Numbered from the stretch's first letter, positions 1 through 9,994 are shown. The stretch: DNA of 64,000 nt from Shewanella sp. TC10 (GCF_009663145.1 NZ_VKHR01000001.1:98220-162219), one strand, 5' to 3'. Translations and numbers: made by a program. Notes: generated by a model not told the origin, from the sequence alone.

Positions 1-1
1 T

Positions 2-1213
2 ACTGGCATAGGTGGCGTTTCCGCATTAGGTCACGACTGGCCAACAATCGCTAAGCGATTACAAGAAAAGTATAACTGCGTCGTTACCATGGCCGAGTGG
101 GACAAATACCCATCACTCAATACCCGCCTAGCTGCGCCGATCACCGACTTTGAAAAGCCTAAACATTATTCACGCAAGAAAATTCGCTCCATGGGGCGAG
201 TATCTATTATGGCTACCCGTGCCAGTGAAGTCGCTTTAGAAGATGCTGGTCTGTTAGACGATCCTATAGTGTCATCAGGAGAGATGGGCATTGCTTATGG
301 GTCATCGACCGGCAGCACCGAGCCGATTATTGGCTTTGGGGATATGCTAAAAAACGGTGATATGTCAGGTATCAATGCTACTAGCTATATTCGTATGATG
401 GCACATACCACCGCTGTTAACGTGGGGGTTTTCTTTGGCCTTAAAGGCCGAGTACACACCACAAGTAGCGCATGCACCTCAGGCAGCCAAGCGATTGGTT
501 ACGCCTTTGAAGCCATTAAATTTGGCCAGCAAACACTGATGCTCGCCGGTGGTGGTGAAGAGTTATGTCCAACTGAAGCTGTGGTATTCGATACCTTATT
601 CGCCACCAGCACCAAAAATGATAAGCCACAAACCACGCCTCGACCATTTGATCGTCAGCGCGATGGCTTAGTCATTGGCGAAGGCGCTTGTACACTCGTG
701 CTTGAAGAGCTTGAACACGCCAAGGCCCGCGGCGCGAAAATATATGCTGAGCTAGTCGGATTTGGCACTAACTCTGATGGCCTGCATATCACTCAGCCAA
801 ATGCTGATACCATGGAAGTCGCCATTCGACTTGCACTGAGCAATGCCGAAATCGATGCAAATCAAATTGGTTATATTAATGCCCACGGCACAGCCACAGA
901 TAGAGGCGATATCGCAGAATCAAAAGCAACTCACGCCGTATTCGGTGAGCATACGCCTATCTCATCCCTTAAGAGTTACACTGGCCATACCCTAGGCGCA
1001 TGTGGCGCATTAGAAGCTTGGGTCAGTATTGAGATGATGAATGCAGGTTGGTTTGCTCCAAGCCTTAATCTTGAAGAAGTTGACCCAGAGTGTGCACCAC
1101 TTGATTACATCAAAGACGAGATTAGACAGCTAAATACCGATTACGTCATGAGTAATAACTTTGCTTTTGGCGGGATTAATACTTCATTGATTTTTAAACG
1201 TTGGCAGGCATAA
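2..1213 (+). CDS. Beta-ketoacyl-ACP synthase, FabB/FabF type (5' partial)
   Basis: Condensing enzyme that elongates an acyl chain on acyl carrier protein by decarboxylative Claisen condensation. The reading frame is open from the first bases of the window, so the true start lies upstream; the visible part opens with TGIGGVSALG, the usual N-terminal motif of the family. The Cys-His-His catalytic triad is visible: nucleophilic Cys in SACTSG (codon at 473), His in NAHGTATD (codon at 884) and His in YTGHTLGA (codon at 986), so the enzyme should be active. The sequence is a divergent KAS II rather than the housekeeping FabF. In Shewanella such paralogues occur in aryl-polyene-like biosynthetic clusters; that assignment is inferred because the upstream genes are not visible. 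Confidence 0.9.
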   Translation, partial: TGIGGVSALGHDWPTIAKRLQEKYNCVVTMAEWDKYPSLNTRLAAPITDFEKPKHYSRKKIRSMGRVSIMATRASEVALEDAGLLDDPIVSSGEMGIAYGSSTGSTEPIIGFGDMLKNGDMSGINATSYIRMMAHTTAVNVGVFFGLKGRVHTTSSACTSGSQAIGYAFEAIKFGQQTLMLAGGGEELCPTEAVVFDTLFATSTKNDKPQTTPRPFDRQRDGLVIGEGACTLVLEELEHAKARGAKIYAELVGFGTNSDGLHITQPNADTMEVAIRLALSNAEIDANQIGYINAHGTATDRGDIAESKATHAVFGEHTPISSLKSYTGHTLGACGALEAWVSIEMMNAGWFAPSLNLEEVDPECAPLDYIKDEIRQLNTDYVMSNNFAFGGINTSLIFKRWQA

Positions 1214-1254
1214 TTGCCTGCAATTACCTCAACTATCATTCATAAGGATATGTA

Positions 1255-2016
1255 ATGAACTCTGCTATCAAGGCACTCATTTTAAACACGCTGATTATTA
1301 TTGGTCTCTTACTTCTCAGCCCTGTCACATTTGCGAAAAGCTATACAACGGAAGAATACCAACAAATCTTTGCTGGGGACGATACCTACAAGCAAGAACA
1401 AGCCATTGAGTCGATGATTTTAGTGGGTCTTGAAGATCCTGAAATCTATAAAACCATTCAATCGAAAATTGAAACTCTGCTACCAACAGCCACCGATAAA
1501 TACTCCATTGATAATATTGCTTGGTTAACAAAAGGCTTAGGTTATTCTGGCGACCCACAATATCGAGAGTTTCTAACTAACCTCTCTGAAGGCGACGCCC
1601 ATAAGAAAATCAGAAAATACGCTAAACGCGCGGTTAATGATTTAAATAAATTTGAAATTTGGAATGTCATTCTGCAAGACAAATCAGGTTATGACGACAG
1701 CCAACCTCACCGCCAAAATGTATACGCAGCAGCACTTCGTGGTGATGATTTAGAGTTAATGCGACTAACAGCTAAACGTATTGCCAGTGAGTACATATTT
1801 GACGATTACATGCTTGAACAGCTCGTTAAGCAGTTAAAACCAATGCGTCTTATGGACGATAGTAAATTAGCCATTGATACCTACGCATGGGTGACTCGCG
1901 CGCTTGCAAGTTCAGGCAATGATAAATATAAACCTGTGGTCGAAGAGGTGGCTGAAACAGCAGATCAAAAGAAACTCCGTAAATACGCAACCAAGTATTT
2001 AAGAAAGTTTTACTAA
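1255..2016 (+). CDS. Secreted HEAT-repeat-like protein
   Basis: Protein of 253 residues with a hydrophobic signal peptide (about residues 1-27, ending SPVTFA-K). The rest is helical, with two similar blocks, each ending in a segment like WLTKGLGYSGDPQYREFL (about 91-108) or WVTRALASSGNDKYKPVV (about 211-228). This internal repetition is typical of HEAT-type alpha solenoids. It probably acts in the periplasm as a protein-binding scaffold, but no specific function is recognised. It starts 41 bp after the ketoacyl synthase, with AAGGA a few bases before the ATG, so it may be the last gene of that operon. Confidence 0.75.
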   Translation: MNSAIKALILNTLIIIGLLLLSPVTFAKSYTTEEYQQIFAGDDTYKQEQAIESMILVGLEDPEIYKTIQSKIETLLPTATDKYSIDNIAWLTKGLGYSGDPQYREFLTNLSEGDAHKKIRKYAKRAVNDLNKFEIWNVILQDKSGYDDSQPHRQNVYAAALRGDDLELMRLTAKRIASEYIFDDYMLEQLVKQLKPMRLMDDSKLAIDTYAWVTRALASSGNDKYKPVVEEVAETADQKKLRKYATKYLRKFY

Positions 2017-2091
2017 CGATATGTTCAAATATGGCCACAATTAAGTGGCCTTAATTTTGATCCATAGAGAGTGAACCATATTTAGACGTGT

Positions 2092-3591
2092 TTAAACTTT
2101 GTATGCCGCAGCTTTAGTTTGGTAATCTTCTGTTATTCGTTTCATTTCTACCGCACCACTCGATAACTCTTTAACTTGTTCAGACAGTAAAGTCGCGGTA
2201 TCTGCAGCTTCTAAAATCTTACTACCGATTTGAGTTAGTTCACTACTTTGCTGCTCAGTTTCATTAGCTACATTGCGACTTAGCCCCGCGACTTGATCAA
2301 TCTGTACTTCTCGCTGCTCTAACCTATGTGCAATATCACTCGTATTTTGGACGTTTTCACTAGTACGTTGTTTGCCCACATCCATAGATTCTACCGTCTT
2401 TAACATGCTGCTATTTAATCTGTTTAACACGACTTCAATCTCATCGGTAGACTGGCTCGTGCGCTGCGCTAAAGCTCTCACTTCATCAGCAACAACAGCA
2501 AAACCTCGCCCTGACTCACCCGCTCTTGCTGCTTCAATCGCGGCATTAAGTGCCAATAGGTTTGTCTGCTCGGAAATACTTCTGATAGCTTGCAACAGTG
2601 AAGTGATTGCGGCGACATCCTTAGTTAAGTCCGTTAAGGACACTGTCACTTCAGTTGTGGTGCTTTCAAGCAATTGCATGTCCGTCATAATATCTAATGC
2701 TTGCTGCCTGTCTTCCACACTCAACGAGGCGGCATCACTCGCTTGCTGCGCTGACATTTGGCTGTTATCAACCACTTGTTGGAAGTAGTTAATAATATTT
2801 TGAGTCGCTTCAGATGCCTCTACCGCTTGGTGACACTGTTGCATCATGGCTGTTTGAGTGTGTTCGCTTAACCCCATCAGATTATCTGATGTCGATTTCA
2901 TCTTGTTGGCAATCTGACGGTAATCAAAAAATAATTGAGACAACTCCTCAAGCATCTTATTAAAAGCAATTTCTGCACTAGTATTGGCAGAGCTTAACCG
3001 TAGCGATAAATCTTTTTTCTCGGAAATATTTTGAATAGCCTCAGCAATTCGTTGATTAGCCGATGAATCTGCACGCATAAAGCCTGCAATTCGGATAAGA
3101 ATGAGTGTTTCTGCAGCAGCAAATACTGCGTGAACAAACATAATGCTCCAGTTACAGTCGCCGGCAAAAATCATCACTGGGGTGCCAAATAACTCCCAGC
3201 CAGACAGCTGAATATAAGTAAATAAAACATGATGAATAGCGACAGTAAGTAAGGAGGCTAGCAATGGTTGCCAGCGTTGATAAATCAAAAATACAGCCAT
3301 AGAAGCAAAGATATGAAAATGCATTTCAATCATACCCATCTGACTTTGTACTAGCATTGCAGATACGGTCATCATTAATACAGCACCAACAATGCCGAAT
3401 AAATAAGTCCCTTTTAGCAGGCTATAGCTTAACTGAACCAGTATGAATATAACTAAGGCTGAAGAGCCGGAAAAAGTCAGCATTTTTGCGCCAAAGAAGC
3501 CACTTATAATGAGAATAGGCACTTGAAGCATTAATAATCGATAAATATATGAATCGTGATTTTTTAAAATTTCGGATTGAGTTTCATTCAT
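2092..3591 (-). CDS. Methyl-accepting chemotaxis protein with polytopic His-rich membrane sensor
   Basis: Chemoreceptor of 499 residues. The C-terminal half is a standard signalling domain; the hairpin tip contains [17 protein letters not shown] followed by [15 protein letters not shown], the CheA/CheW contact region. The N-terminal part (about 17-172) is a bundle of about six transmembrane helices with no large periplasmic domain, so sensing should occur in or near the membrane. It carries conserved-looking histidines: HFH at 91-93, HH at 120-121 and His154. It is the second gene of a pair: its start overlaps the end of the upstream SCO1-like gene by 8 bp, implying translational coupling. 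The ligand is unknown; metal or redox sensing is inferred from the histidines and the partner. Confidence 0.92.
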   Translation of the reverse strand: MNETQSEILKNHDSYIYRLLMLQVPILIISGFFGAKMLTFSGSSALVIFILVQLSYSLLKGTYLFGIVGAVLMMTVSAMLVQSQMGMIEMHFHIFASMAVFLIYQRWQPLLASLLTVAIHHVLFTYIQLSGWELFGTPVMIFAGDCNWSIMFVHAVFAAAETLILIRIAGFMRADSSANQRIAEAIQNISEKKDLSLRLSSANTSAEIAFNKMLEELSQLFFDYRQIANKMKSTSDNLMGLSEHTQTAMMQQCHQAVEASEATQNIINYFQQVVDNSQMSAQQASDAASLSVEDRQQALDIMTDMQLLESTTTEVTVSLTDLTKDVAAITSLLQAIRSISEQTNLLALNAAIEAARAGESGRGFAVVADEVRALAQRTSQSTDEIEVVLNRLNSSMLKTVESMDVGKQRTSENVQNTSDIAHRLEQREVQIDQVAGLSRNVANETEQQSSELTQIGSKILEAADTATLLSEQVKELSSGAVEMKRITEDYQTKAAAYKV

Positions 3592-4213
3592 TACTAGCCC
3601 TCGAATCTTGATTTAGATAATGAGCTAGTTCCTTTAGCATTTTATTAGTCGATAGTTGTTTTGCGGTATAGATCCTTTGTATTTTTCCTGCTTCATCCAG
3701 CAGAAATAAATTGCCTACATGGTTAATTGTTTCAGTTTCTCTTTGTATGTTTTCTGACAATTGATTTGATAACGTCATCAAATCCTCATCAGGTAAAATA
3801 GCGCTGGTAAAACGTGCTGATTTATTATCAATGACTTGCTTTCTTACTTGTGCGGTATCATTTTCAGGGTCAAAGGAGACAAATAAAAATCGAATAGATT
3901 GATTTGCTAAATATTCATCTTGTTCAATGGCTCTCTCAAGCTGACTGAGTTGTTGGATTCTAATAGGACAAATTTCTGAACAAGACAGAAAACCCAAAAA
4001 CAAATAAGTCATTGTTGGCTGCTCAAACGGAAAACTTTGCTTTTCGCTTTGCCAGTCAAACCATTGGAACGATAACGAATCAATATCGCCAGCTTGTATA
4101 CCATAACTAGTTTCACTTTCATCGAACCATTGTTGAGAAAGCATAAGTAAAGGTATAGAAAATAAACTTAATAGGATCAAGCCAGCAGCAATACTCTTTT
4201 GAACAAACCCCAT
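3584..4213 (-). CDS. SCO1/SenC family thioredoxin-like copper protein
   Basis: Membrane-anchored thioredoxin-fold protein of 209 residues. Residues 7-26 form one N-terminal transmembrane anchor, with the domain on the periplasmic side. The family hallmarks are present: the CxxxC pair in SCSEICP and a distal histidine in [10 protein letters not shown], which together bind copper in SCO proteins. Family members deliver copper to cytochrome oxidase CuA or act as periplasmic thiol-disulfide reductases. No oxidase genes are nearby; instead the gene overlaps a chemoreceptor, so a signalling or copper-sensing role is possible (inference). Confidence 0.85.
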   Translation of the reverse strand: MGFVQKSIAAGLILLSLFSIPLLMLSQQWFDESETSYGIQAGDIDSLSFQWFDWQSEKQSFPFEQPTMTYLFLGFLSCSEICPIRIQQLSQLERAIEQDEYLANQSIRFLFVSFDPENDTAQVRKQVIDNKSARFTSAILPDEDLMTLSNQLSENIQRETETINHVGNLFLLDEAGKIQRIYTAKQLSTNKMLKELAHYLNQDSRASNE

Positions 4214-4363
4214 AGAATGACGCCAAATACTTACAACACATTAATAGTCTATCGGCTTGGAGAACAAAAAGTGAAGAAAAAAGCCACACTTCACTTCAAT
4301 AATAGCCGCAGTTTTAAAGCTACTATTAGCACTAATACATAAGGAGAGATAATAGAAATTTAA

Positions 4364-4918
4364 TCAAGCAAGACTAAAATATAAGCCACTGAATGTTGCG
4401 CAAAGCTTATCAGCACAATGCAGCTGAACTTCAAGTTTTACTTTGATTTTGCCACCAGTGGCTAACGGCGCGAGTGTGATTGCTTCAGGCCAAATAACGG
4501 TAACGATGGGAGCTTCGGTAATTGGGGCGTTATAACGGATATTGGCGTCAGCTAAGACGATATTGCCTTCAACACCTGCTATTTGTTGTTGTAACCACAG
4601 CATTCCCCATCCAGTCAGGGTCATTAGGGTATAAATACTGCCAGCAAACATGGTTTGATGAAGGTTAATATTGGGAGCCATCGGCGCTGACACCGTAAAG
4701 CGATTGCCGTCATAACTCATAGGGGTGACTTGCATAAACTGACTCACAGGAATGGTTTGGTGCCATGTCTGCTTTAACTCAAGTAATAAAGCCTCTATTT
4801 CTTGAGCACTAACACTCTTATTCTGGCGCCCTTCAATGCTTAATTTTAAATCTTCTGAAGGATTCTGTGCTGCAGTTTCATTAGTCGCATCCGAAGGCAT
4901 TTTAGAGTCAGTTGTCAT
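4364..4918 (-). CDS. YiiD-type C-terminal thioesterase-domain protein
   Basis: Hot-dog-fold protein of 184 residues. After a polar, low-complexity N-terminus (about 1-45) the core contains PMAPNINLHQTMFAGS followed by a hydrophobic helix, the arrangement seen in the putative thioesterase domain at the C-terminus of E. coli YiiD. It would hydrolyse an acyl thioester, substrate unknown. The stop of dtd is not shared, but the two genes are only about 12 bp apart on the same strand (dtd upstream), so they are probably co-transcribed. The ATG at 4918 is the first usable start. Confidence 0.8.
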   Translation of the reverse strand: MTTDSKMPSDATNETAAQNPSEDLKLSIEGRQNKSVSAQEIEALLLELKQTWHQTIPVSQFMQVTPMSYDGNRFTVSAPMAPNINLHQTMFAGSIYTLMTLTGWGMLWLQQQIAGVEGNIVLADANIRYNAPITEAPIVTVIWPEAITLAPLATGGKIKVKLEVQLHCADKLCATFSGLYFSLA

Positions 4919-4930
4919 GAAGCTATACCG

Positions 4931-5395
4931 TTAAACCTGCAAATTAAAGGTCACAGGGCCATCATTTAGCAATTCGACTTTCATATTTGCGCCAAATGAT
5001 CCCGTTTGGGTCGTTACGCCTTGTTCACGACAATAAGCCACAAATGCTTCGTATAACTCATTAGCTTGTTCTGGAGTCGCAGCACAAGAAAAACTAGGAC
5101 GTAAACCTCTACCAGTGTCAGCCGCTAAGGTAAATTGAGAAACAACCAGCAGCTCGCCACCAGCTTGTTGAAGGTTCAAGTTCATCTTGCCGTTTTCATC
5201 ACTGAAAATACGGTAGCCGATGACTTTTTTAGCAAGCTTTTGCATCTTTTCAATGTCATCATCTTTCTCAACACCTAGCAGTACTAATAACCCTTTACCA
5301 ATACTGCCAGTAACGTGCTCAGCCTGTTCAGAATCTTCGCCTTCAGAGGCAATGGTGACACTGGCGTGTGCCACCCTTTGGATTAACCCGATCAA
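4931..5395 (-). CDS. dtd: D-aminoacyl-tRNA deacylase
   Basis: Cytoplasmic proofreading enzyme of 154 residues that removes D-amino acids (and glycine) from mischarged tRNA. The two active-site signatures are intact: [17 protein letters not shown] (the SQxTLxAD element) and the C-terminal NDGPVTF, the cross-subunit GP motif. The protein is about nine residues longer than usual because of an acidic insertion near residues 17-26 ([12 protein letters not shown]). The start is TTG at 5395, preceded by AGGAAAT at suitable spacing; an in-frame stop just upstream rules out a longer protein. Confidence 0.95.
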   Translation of the reverse strand: MIGLIQRVAHASVTIASEGEDSEQAEHVTGSIGKGLLVLLGVEKDDDIEKMQKLAKKVIGYRIFSDENGKMNLNLQQAGGELLVVSQFTLAADTGRGLRPSFSCAATPEQANELYEAFVAYCREQGVTTQTGSFGANMKVELLNDGPVTFNLQV

Positions 5396-5446
5396 TGCTA
5401 TTTCCTATTATGTTCACCCAATTGAAAGTGACCATATTCTACAATA

Positions 5447-6016
5447 TTACGCCCCAGTGTCAGGCTTTATCACAGGAATAGGCTTAATCAGGTTTTCTGA
5501 ACCTTTTGGAAAGGATTTACCCACTTGTTTAAGACCTTCATCAGTCCATAGCATAAAACGACGTAACTCTTCTAACTCAATAGAATCGACAAACGTTGCC
5601 GCGCCTTGCACTTGAATAACACCGCCATTTTCACGAATGACAAACTTAGCAAAGTTTAGTTTTTGATTTAATGATCCAATTAATACCAGTAGCTCTTTAC
5701 TACCGTGTAATTGCGGGTGAACAGCAAACAAACGGTTAGTTAAAATCCGGTCTACACCTTGTTCGCTCATGCTTGGCTGCAATACAAATTGGTTATCACC
5801 AAATTGAACCGCAACACTGTTAGGGCTTAGTTTAGTCGCTAAATAGCTTGATTTTAGTAAGGCATTGTAAAGTTCATCAGCAGCTTGTTGATCTGTCATG
5901 CCCGCCATATTAATGACTTTAGGCGCGGCATTGTTTGCATCGGCTTCTGTCGAATTATCCGTTGCAGCACAAGCTGTTAAACCTAATACACATGCTGCAA
6001 TTATTAATTTTTTCAT
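5447..6016 (-). CDS. Predicted lipoprotein of unknown function
   Basis: I place the start at 6016, where an AAGGATC Shine-Dalgarno precedes ATG and the protein opens with MKKLIIAACVLGLTACAA: a type II signal with lipobox LTAC, so the mature protein should be lipid-anchored. A longer frame to 6058 has no such support. The mature part (about 170 residues) has no recognised motif; it includes a short strand-rich region (FAVHPQLHGSKELLVLIGSL). It is encoded upstream of dtd on the same strand with a 51-bp gap, so the two may share a transcript. Confidence 0.75.
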   Translation of the reverse strand: MKKLIIAACVLGLTACAATDNSTEADANNAAPKVINMAGMTDQQAADELYNALLKSSYLATKLSPNSVAVQFGDNQFVLQPSMSEQGVDRILTNRLFAVHPQLHGSKELLVLIGSLNQKLNFAKFVIRENGGVIQVQGAATFVDSIELEELRRFMLWTDEGLKQVGKSFPKGSENLIKPIPVIKPDTGA

Positions 6017-6151
6017 TTTCGATCCTTGTTGAGTACTCACTGCATAACTGTTGTTCAACTTGCAGCCGAAGTTTTATTATTATTTAACACTTGTATGGCA
6101 ATATACCGTGTACAGGTAACTTAAGCACAGCTAAATTATTCATCTTGCGTT

Positions 6152-6280
6152 CTTAACTTAGTACTTAACTTAGTACTTAACTTAGTACTTAACTTAGTAC
6201 TTAACTTAGTACTTAACTTAGTACTTAACTTAGTACTTAACTTAGTACTTAACTTAGTACTTAACTTAGTACTTAACTTA
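6152..6280. repeat. Twelve-bp tandem repeat (about 10.75 copies)
   Basis: Perfect head-to-tail copies of GTACTTAACTTA: ten complete units at 6161-6280, preceded by a nine-base partial unit. The last unit supplies the TAA stop codon of the leftward YihY-like gene, and a degenerate copy (gaacttagc) encodes that protein's last residues. Each unit carries TAA on the leftward strand, so copy-number change would alter the 3' untranslated region and leave the protein intact. Confidence 0.95.
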
Positions 6281-7354
6281 GAACTTAGCTTTTCTTTCGT
6301 TAGTGTCTTGCTGTTTTTTGGCTTGGCTAGATGGAGTCAGTTCAGCCACATCACTATTGCTTGTTGCTTCATGGCTTTTTTCTTCATGAGTTGTTGCTTC
6401 ATGAGTTGTCACTTCATGGCTTACGACATCACTTGCAACTTGGTGACTAGCGTCTGCTGCATTGGATTCAGCTGGTTGTAATGACGTTTTTCTCTTACGT
6501 GAAAATAACCCTGGGGTTAAATACTCAGGCAGGGCAGCGGTTATTTCGGCGCCTAAAAGTACAATAACCCAAGATAAATACACCCAAACAAACAAAATAG
6601 GAATGGTCGCCAGCGCGCCATATATCGCTTCATAACTTGGAAACTGAGTCACATAAAACGCAAAACCTTTTTTACCAGCTTCAAATAATATTGCCGCCAC
6701 AATTGCACCAATTAGCGCATGCCAAAAGTGAACCTTTTTATTGGGTACCACCATATACAGCAATAAAATTGACGCGACAGAAAACAGCATTGGCAAACGT
6801 TCCACTAACCAGGTCATCAATGCAGAAATCTCACTGCTATCAAATACCTTTAGCGACACGACATAAGAGGTAGCTACAATGCTTGCCCCCATCAATACTG
6901 GCCCTAAAGTTAACACCATCCAGTACATTGAAAATGACACCACGTATGAACGCTTTTCAGTGGTTCGCCAGATATTATTTAACGCTTTATCAATGGCAGA
7001 TATCAACATCAAGGCCACAACCACAAGCGCCATCACCCCCACAAAGGTCGCCTTAGAGGCATTATCGACAAATTCATTAATATAAATTTGCACTGTATCG
7101 CCTGATGCCGGCATGAAGTTACTGTAAATGAAGCTTTCGATTTGACCTCGGATCCCTGAAAAGCCAGGAAAAGCCGACAACATCGACATCATCACTGCCA
7201 CCATTGGCACCAATGATAATAAAGTCACATAAGCTAAATGCCCTGCTTTGACATTAATTTGGTCTTCCTGCAGTCTTTGCTTCAGGTGAACTAAAAATTG
7301 CCAAATACTGACATTGATATTTTTTAAATAAGCTACATCTATCTTATTTGTCAC
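6278..7354 (-). CDS. YihY/BrkB family inner-membrane protein
   Basis: Polytopic inner-membrane protein of 358 residues, of the family once misnamed ribonuclease BN. The core (about 20-280) shows the family pattern: an early [18 protein letters not shown] segment, about six transmembrane helices, and a late [19 protein letters not shown] segment. The cytoplasmic C-terminal tail (about 290-358) is low complexity, with repeated THE and SHE units ([18 protein letters not shown]), and ends in a 12-bp tandem repeat. The biochemical role is not settled; transport has been suggested. The tail is much more repetitive than the core, indicating slippage-driven growth of the 3' end. Confidence 0.88.
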   Translation of the reverse strand: MTNKIDVAYLKNINVSIWQFLVHLKQRLQEDQINVKAGHLAYVTLLSLVPMVAVMMSMLSAFPGFSGIRGQIESFIYSNFMPASGDTVQIYINEFVDNASKATFVGVMALVVVALMLISAIDKALNNIWRTTEKRSYVVSFSMYWMVLTLGPVLMGASIVATSYVVSLKVFDSSEISALMTWLVERLPMLFSVASILLLYMVVPNKKVHFWHALIGAIVAAILFEAGKKGFAFYVTQFPSYEAIYGALATIPILFVWVYLSWVIVLLGAEITAALPEYLTPGLFSRKRKTSLQPAESNAADASHQVASDVVSHEVTTHEATTHEEKSHEATSNSDVAELTPSSQAKKQQDTNERKAKF

Positions 7355-7440
7355 AATATTCTCTGATTATTAATTTCAATTACGCGTTTAACTTCGTACA
7401 ATGTTATAACACGATAGTTACACTCCTAGGGAGCAATTTA

Positions 7441-7662
7441 ATGTCTCAACAAGGTTCTGCTGGCAATGTTATTGCCGCAATTGCCAGCTTCTTTTTCCCA
7501 GGCTTAGGCCAACTGGTTCAAGGACGCATTATAGCTGCAATTCTATTTTTCTGTATTACAGCAGTAGGTTACTTCTTTTGGGTTTTAATTATCCCAGCAA
7601 TTATTGGTGCTGTCTTTCATCTTTGGAGCGTTATTGACGCTGCCACATTTAAAGCAGACTAG
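7441..7662 (+). CDS. Small two-helix membrane protein (TM2-like)
   Basis: Protein of 73 residues starting at ATG 7441, preceded by AGGGAGC; an upstream in-frame extension to 7348 lacks a ribosome site. The sequence FFFPGLGQLVQGR followed by two hydrophobic segments and a polar HLWSVIDA turn resembles TM2-type small membrane proteins. The function is unknown. The next gene starts 29 bp downstream on the same strand, so they are probably co-transcribed. Confidence 0.75.
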   Translation: MSQQGSAGNVIAAIASFFFPGLGQLVQGRIIAAILFFCITAVGYFFWVLIIPAIIGAVFHLWSVIDAATFKAD

Positions 7663-7691
7663 TTCAACGACAACAATAAAGAGAGCACAAG

Positions 7692-8339
7692 ATGAAGAAA
7701 TGGATATCACTCGCATTCCTCAGCGTCAGCTTATTATTAAGTGGCTGTCAAAGTGCCTATTATGGCGCAATGGAAAAAGTCGGTTATCACAAGCGTGACA
7801 TCATGGTCGATCGCGTTCAAGAAGCGAAAGAATCTCAAGAAGAGGCTCAAGAACAATTCAGCTCAGCATTAGAAGAAATGCAGGCTTTGCTGGCGTTTGA
7901 TGGTGGCGATCTTGAGGATGCTTACAACAAAGCAAAAGATGAGTATGAATCAGCTCAGTCGGCTGCAGACGAAGTAGGTAGTCGTATTGATAAAGTAGAA
8001 GATGTCGCAGAAGCTTTATTTGACGAGTGGGAAACTGAAATTCAAGAGATAAGCAAAGCAAGCCTTCGTCGTAACAGTACCAATAAGTTAAATGAAACTC
8101 AGCGTTCATATAATTCATTAGTGAAGGGAATGCGCCGTGCAGAAGCTAAAATGCCACCAATCTTAACCGCGATGAAAGACAATATGCTTTACCTTAAACA
8201 CAACCTTAACGCCCAAGCAATTGGCGCGATTAAAGGCGAGTTTAATAGCTTACAATCTGACATATCAAGCTTGATCACTGAAATGAATAAATCGATTGCT
8301 GAATCAAATAAATTCATCGAAGCGATGGAGCAAGGCTAG
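7692..8339 (+). CDS. DUF2959 family lipoprotein
   Basis: Protein of 215 residues with a lipoprotein signal (LLLSGCQSAYYG; lipid Cys at 19), so it should sit in a cell-envelope membrane facing the periplasm. The mature region begins YYGAMEKVGYHKRDIMVDRV, typical of DUF2959. Most of the rest is strongly alpha-helical and probably coiled coil, with heptad-like charged stretches (EAKESQEEAQEQFSSALEEM). The function is unknown. A good intrinsic terminator follows 33 bp after the stop. Confidence 0.85.
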   Translation: MKKWISLAFLSVSLLLSGCQSAYYGAMEKVGYHKRDIMVDRVQEAKESQEEAQEQFSSALEEMQALLAFDGGDLEDAYNKAKDEYESAQSAADEVGSRIDKVEDVAEALFDEWETEIQEISKASLRRNSTNKLNETQRSYNSLVKGMRRAEAKMPPILTAMKDNMLYLKHNLNAQAIGAIKGEFNSLQSDISSLITEMNKSIAESNKFIEAMEQG

Positions 8340-8372
8340 CCCAATTGACATTAACTAGCTAAAGCTTAATCG

Positions 8373-8404
8373 AAAGGCGTAAACAACCACTTGCGCCTTT
8401 TTTA
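8373..8404 (+). terminator. Intrinsic terminator after DUF2959 gene
   Basis: A seven-base stem, AAAGGCG / CGCCTTT (8373-8379 with 8394-8400), encloses a 14-base loop and is followed by a T-rich stretch. It ends the 7441-8339 transcript. Confidence 0.8.
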
Positions 8405-8646
8405 TTGCCTTTTTTAGTCTCTAAGATGAAGGCAGCTGATAGCGCACCAAATACAGGCAAATGACTTTAGCAATCAATCTATTTGAATTATATTTCAGTT
8501 TAGCTATTACAAGGTCGCTCTGTTAGAGCAGTTTTTTAATTTCTTTGTATTATAACTGGTCGATTTAAAACGGTTATCGCACCTGTTTAGTCTTGGTTAT
8601 TTTCTTTATCAACTCGCTTAACGGCAGTCTTATTATGGTGGATTCA
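8405..8646. other. Intergenic leader of the diguanylate cyclase gene
   Basis: No gene is visible here. There is a weak hairpin, GCTCT / AGAGC, with a run of six T at 8517-8537, which could be a minor terminator or leader attenuator for the cyclase gene. No convincing promoter motif was identified. Confidence 0.4.
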
Positions 8647-9837
8647 ATGAGCAGCTTAATGCATACCATGCGCTTTTTTATACTGCCTATCTTTATCACT
8701 TTTCTCTCATTAGGCTTGTTACAACATTTTCAAAGTCATTGGATAGATTGGCAAGATACACTGCATTACGCGCCGTATTGGTTGTTAGCTGCCTCTTCAT
8801 TAATTTGTCTACAGTTCAATCGTAGTCGATTGTTTTATATTGGCTTGTTATTACTTGTTTTTTATACATTACAAAATAATCGCTTATTTCTATCGCCTAT
8901 TATCCATCAGTTTTTACCATTATTTGGTACCTTGGTCATTTGCATGTTTTGCTTCATTAAAGACCGGGGCGTACTCAGTGTGCATAGTTTTTTCCGTATT
9001 GGTGGGATTATTGTTTGCGGCGTTATTGCTTACCTTTGGGTATACCTCACCATGCTATACCCTCAAGCCATAGAGCAATTCCAGCAAACTTTTGGCTTAA
9101 ATGCCCAAAGCTCTCCTTTATATCTATTGCCCATTTACCCATTAGCAATAGTGCTATTTTGCAAACTCAGCTGGAACAGTAATTTAGCCCAAACAAGCTT
9201 AGGCATTTGCCTACTCCTTTGGCTCTGTTATTTCTTGGTGCCGACAAACTTGCCGCTATCAATATTATTTTGCTGTATCGCGGTAAGTTTTTTGGTCACT
9301 GTGCTGTTTGACTCTTACTTCTTAGCATACCGAGATGAGTTAACTGGACTGCCTTCTAGACGAGCATTATTTAACTTAAGCCTGGCATTGGGACGTAAAT
9401 ATACCGTTGCCATGGTCGATATCGACCACTTCAAAAGCTTTAACGACACTTATGGTCATGATGTTGGTGATGATGTGTTAAAACTGGTGGCGGTTAAACT
9501 GTCTAAAGTGACCGGTGGCGGCAAGACTTTCCGCTATGGTGGTGAGGAATTTACTATCGTATTCCCGCGCAAAGACATAGACCAAGTGTATTCACACCTT
9601 GATGATGTCAGACAGAGTATTGAAGATTATGACATTGTATTGCGTGATGAGAGCCGTAAAACAAGTTCTAAGAAAAATCGTAGTAAAACACCTGTTAAAA
9701 AGAAGACCGTTAACGTGACCGTCTCAATTGGTTGCGCCGAACATAAGCCAGACCAGAGCTTTGAGCAAAGCATGAAACTGGCTGATAAAGCCTTATACCG
9801 CGCTAAAGATAGAGGCCGTAATCAGGTTAGGTTTTAA
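8647..9837 (+). CDS. Membrane-bound diguanylate cyclase (GGDEF)
   Basis: Makes cyclic di-GMP from two GTP. The N-terminal part (about 200 residues) is a bundle of roughly six or seven hydrophobic helices with no recognised sensor; the C-terminal part is a GGDEF domain. DELTGLPSRRALF marks the domain start, DIDHFKSFNDTYGH binds metal and GTP, and YGGEEF is an active-site variant normally functional. The RxxD inhibitory site five residues upstream is absent (TGGG instead). A basic insertion (SSKKNRSKTPVKKK) lies before the last strand. I prefer ATG 8647, preceded by GGTGGA; ATG 8635 or TTG 8593 are alternatives. It is the gene immediately left of the lateral flagellar locus. Confidence 0.9.
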   Translation: MSSLMHTMRFFILPIFITFLSLGLLQHFQSHWIDWQDTLHYAPYWLLAASSLICLQFNRSRLFYIGLLLLVFYTLQNNRLFLSPIIHQFLPLFGTLVICMFCFIKDRGVLSVHSFFRIGGIIVCGVIAYLWVYLTMLYPQAIEQFQQTFGLNAQSSPLYLLPIYPLAIVLFCKLSWNSNLAQTSLGICLLLWLCYFLVPTNLPLSILFCCIAVSFLVTVLFDSYFLAYRDELTGLPSRRALFNLSLALGRKYTVAMVDIDHFKSFNDTYGHDVGDDVLKLVAVKLSKVTGGGKTFRYGGEEFTIVFPRKDIDQVYSHLDDVRQSIEDYDIVLRDESRKTSSKKNRSKTPVKKKTVNVTVSIGCAEHKPDQSFEQSMKLADKALYRAKDRGRNQVRF

Positions 9838-9957
9838 ATAAAGCTGTCTTTAGTAGAACTAAGTTTCTCGAAGTGTGGATCATCTAAAGGAATAACACCC
9901 AAAGCATCTTTTCTAGTTAATGCATAAGTGATTATTCATCTATTAAATACTGATATC

Positions 9958-9994
9958 AAAAAGCCCAAATCAGATTGATTTGGGCTTTTTAGTT
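9958..9994. terminator. Bidirectional intrinsic terminator
   Basis: A 14-bp perfect stem, AAAAAGCCCAAATC (9958-9971) with GATTTGGGCTTTTT (9977-9990), has a five-base loop. A and T tails on both sides allow termination of the rightward cyclase gene and the leftward flhA operon. Confidence 0.9.

Noticed and set aside
6152..6280. Possible CRISPR array
   Set aside because: The units are contiguous 12-bp tandem copies without spacers, and no cas gene is present.
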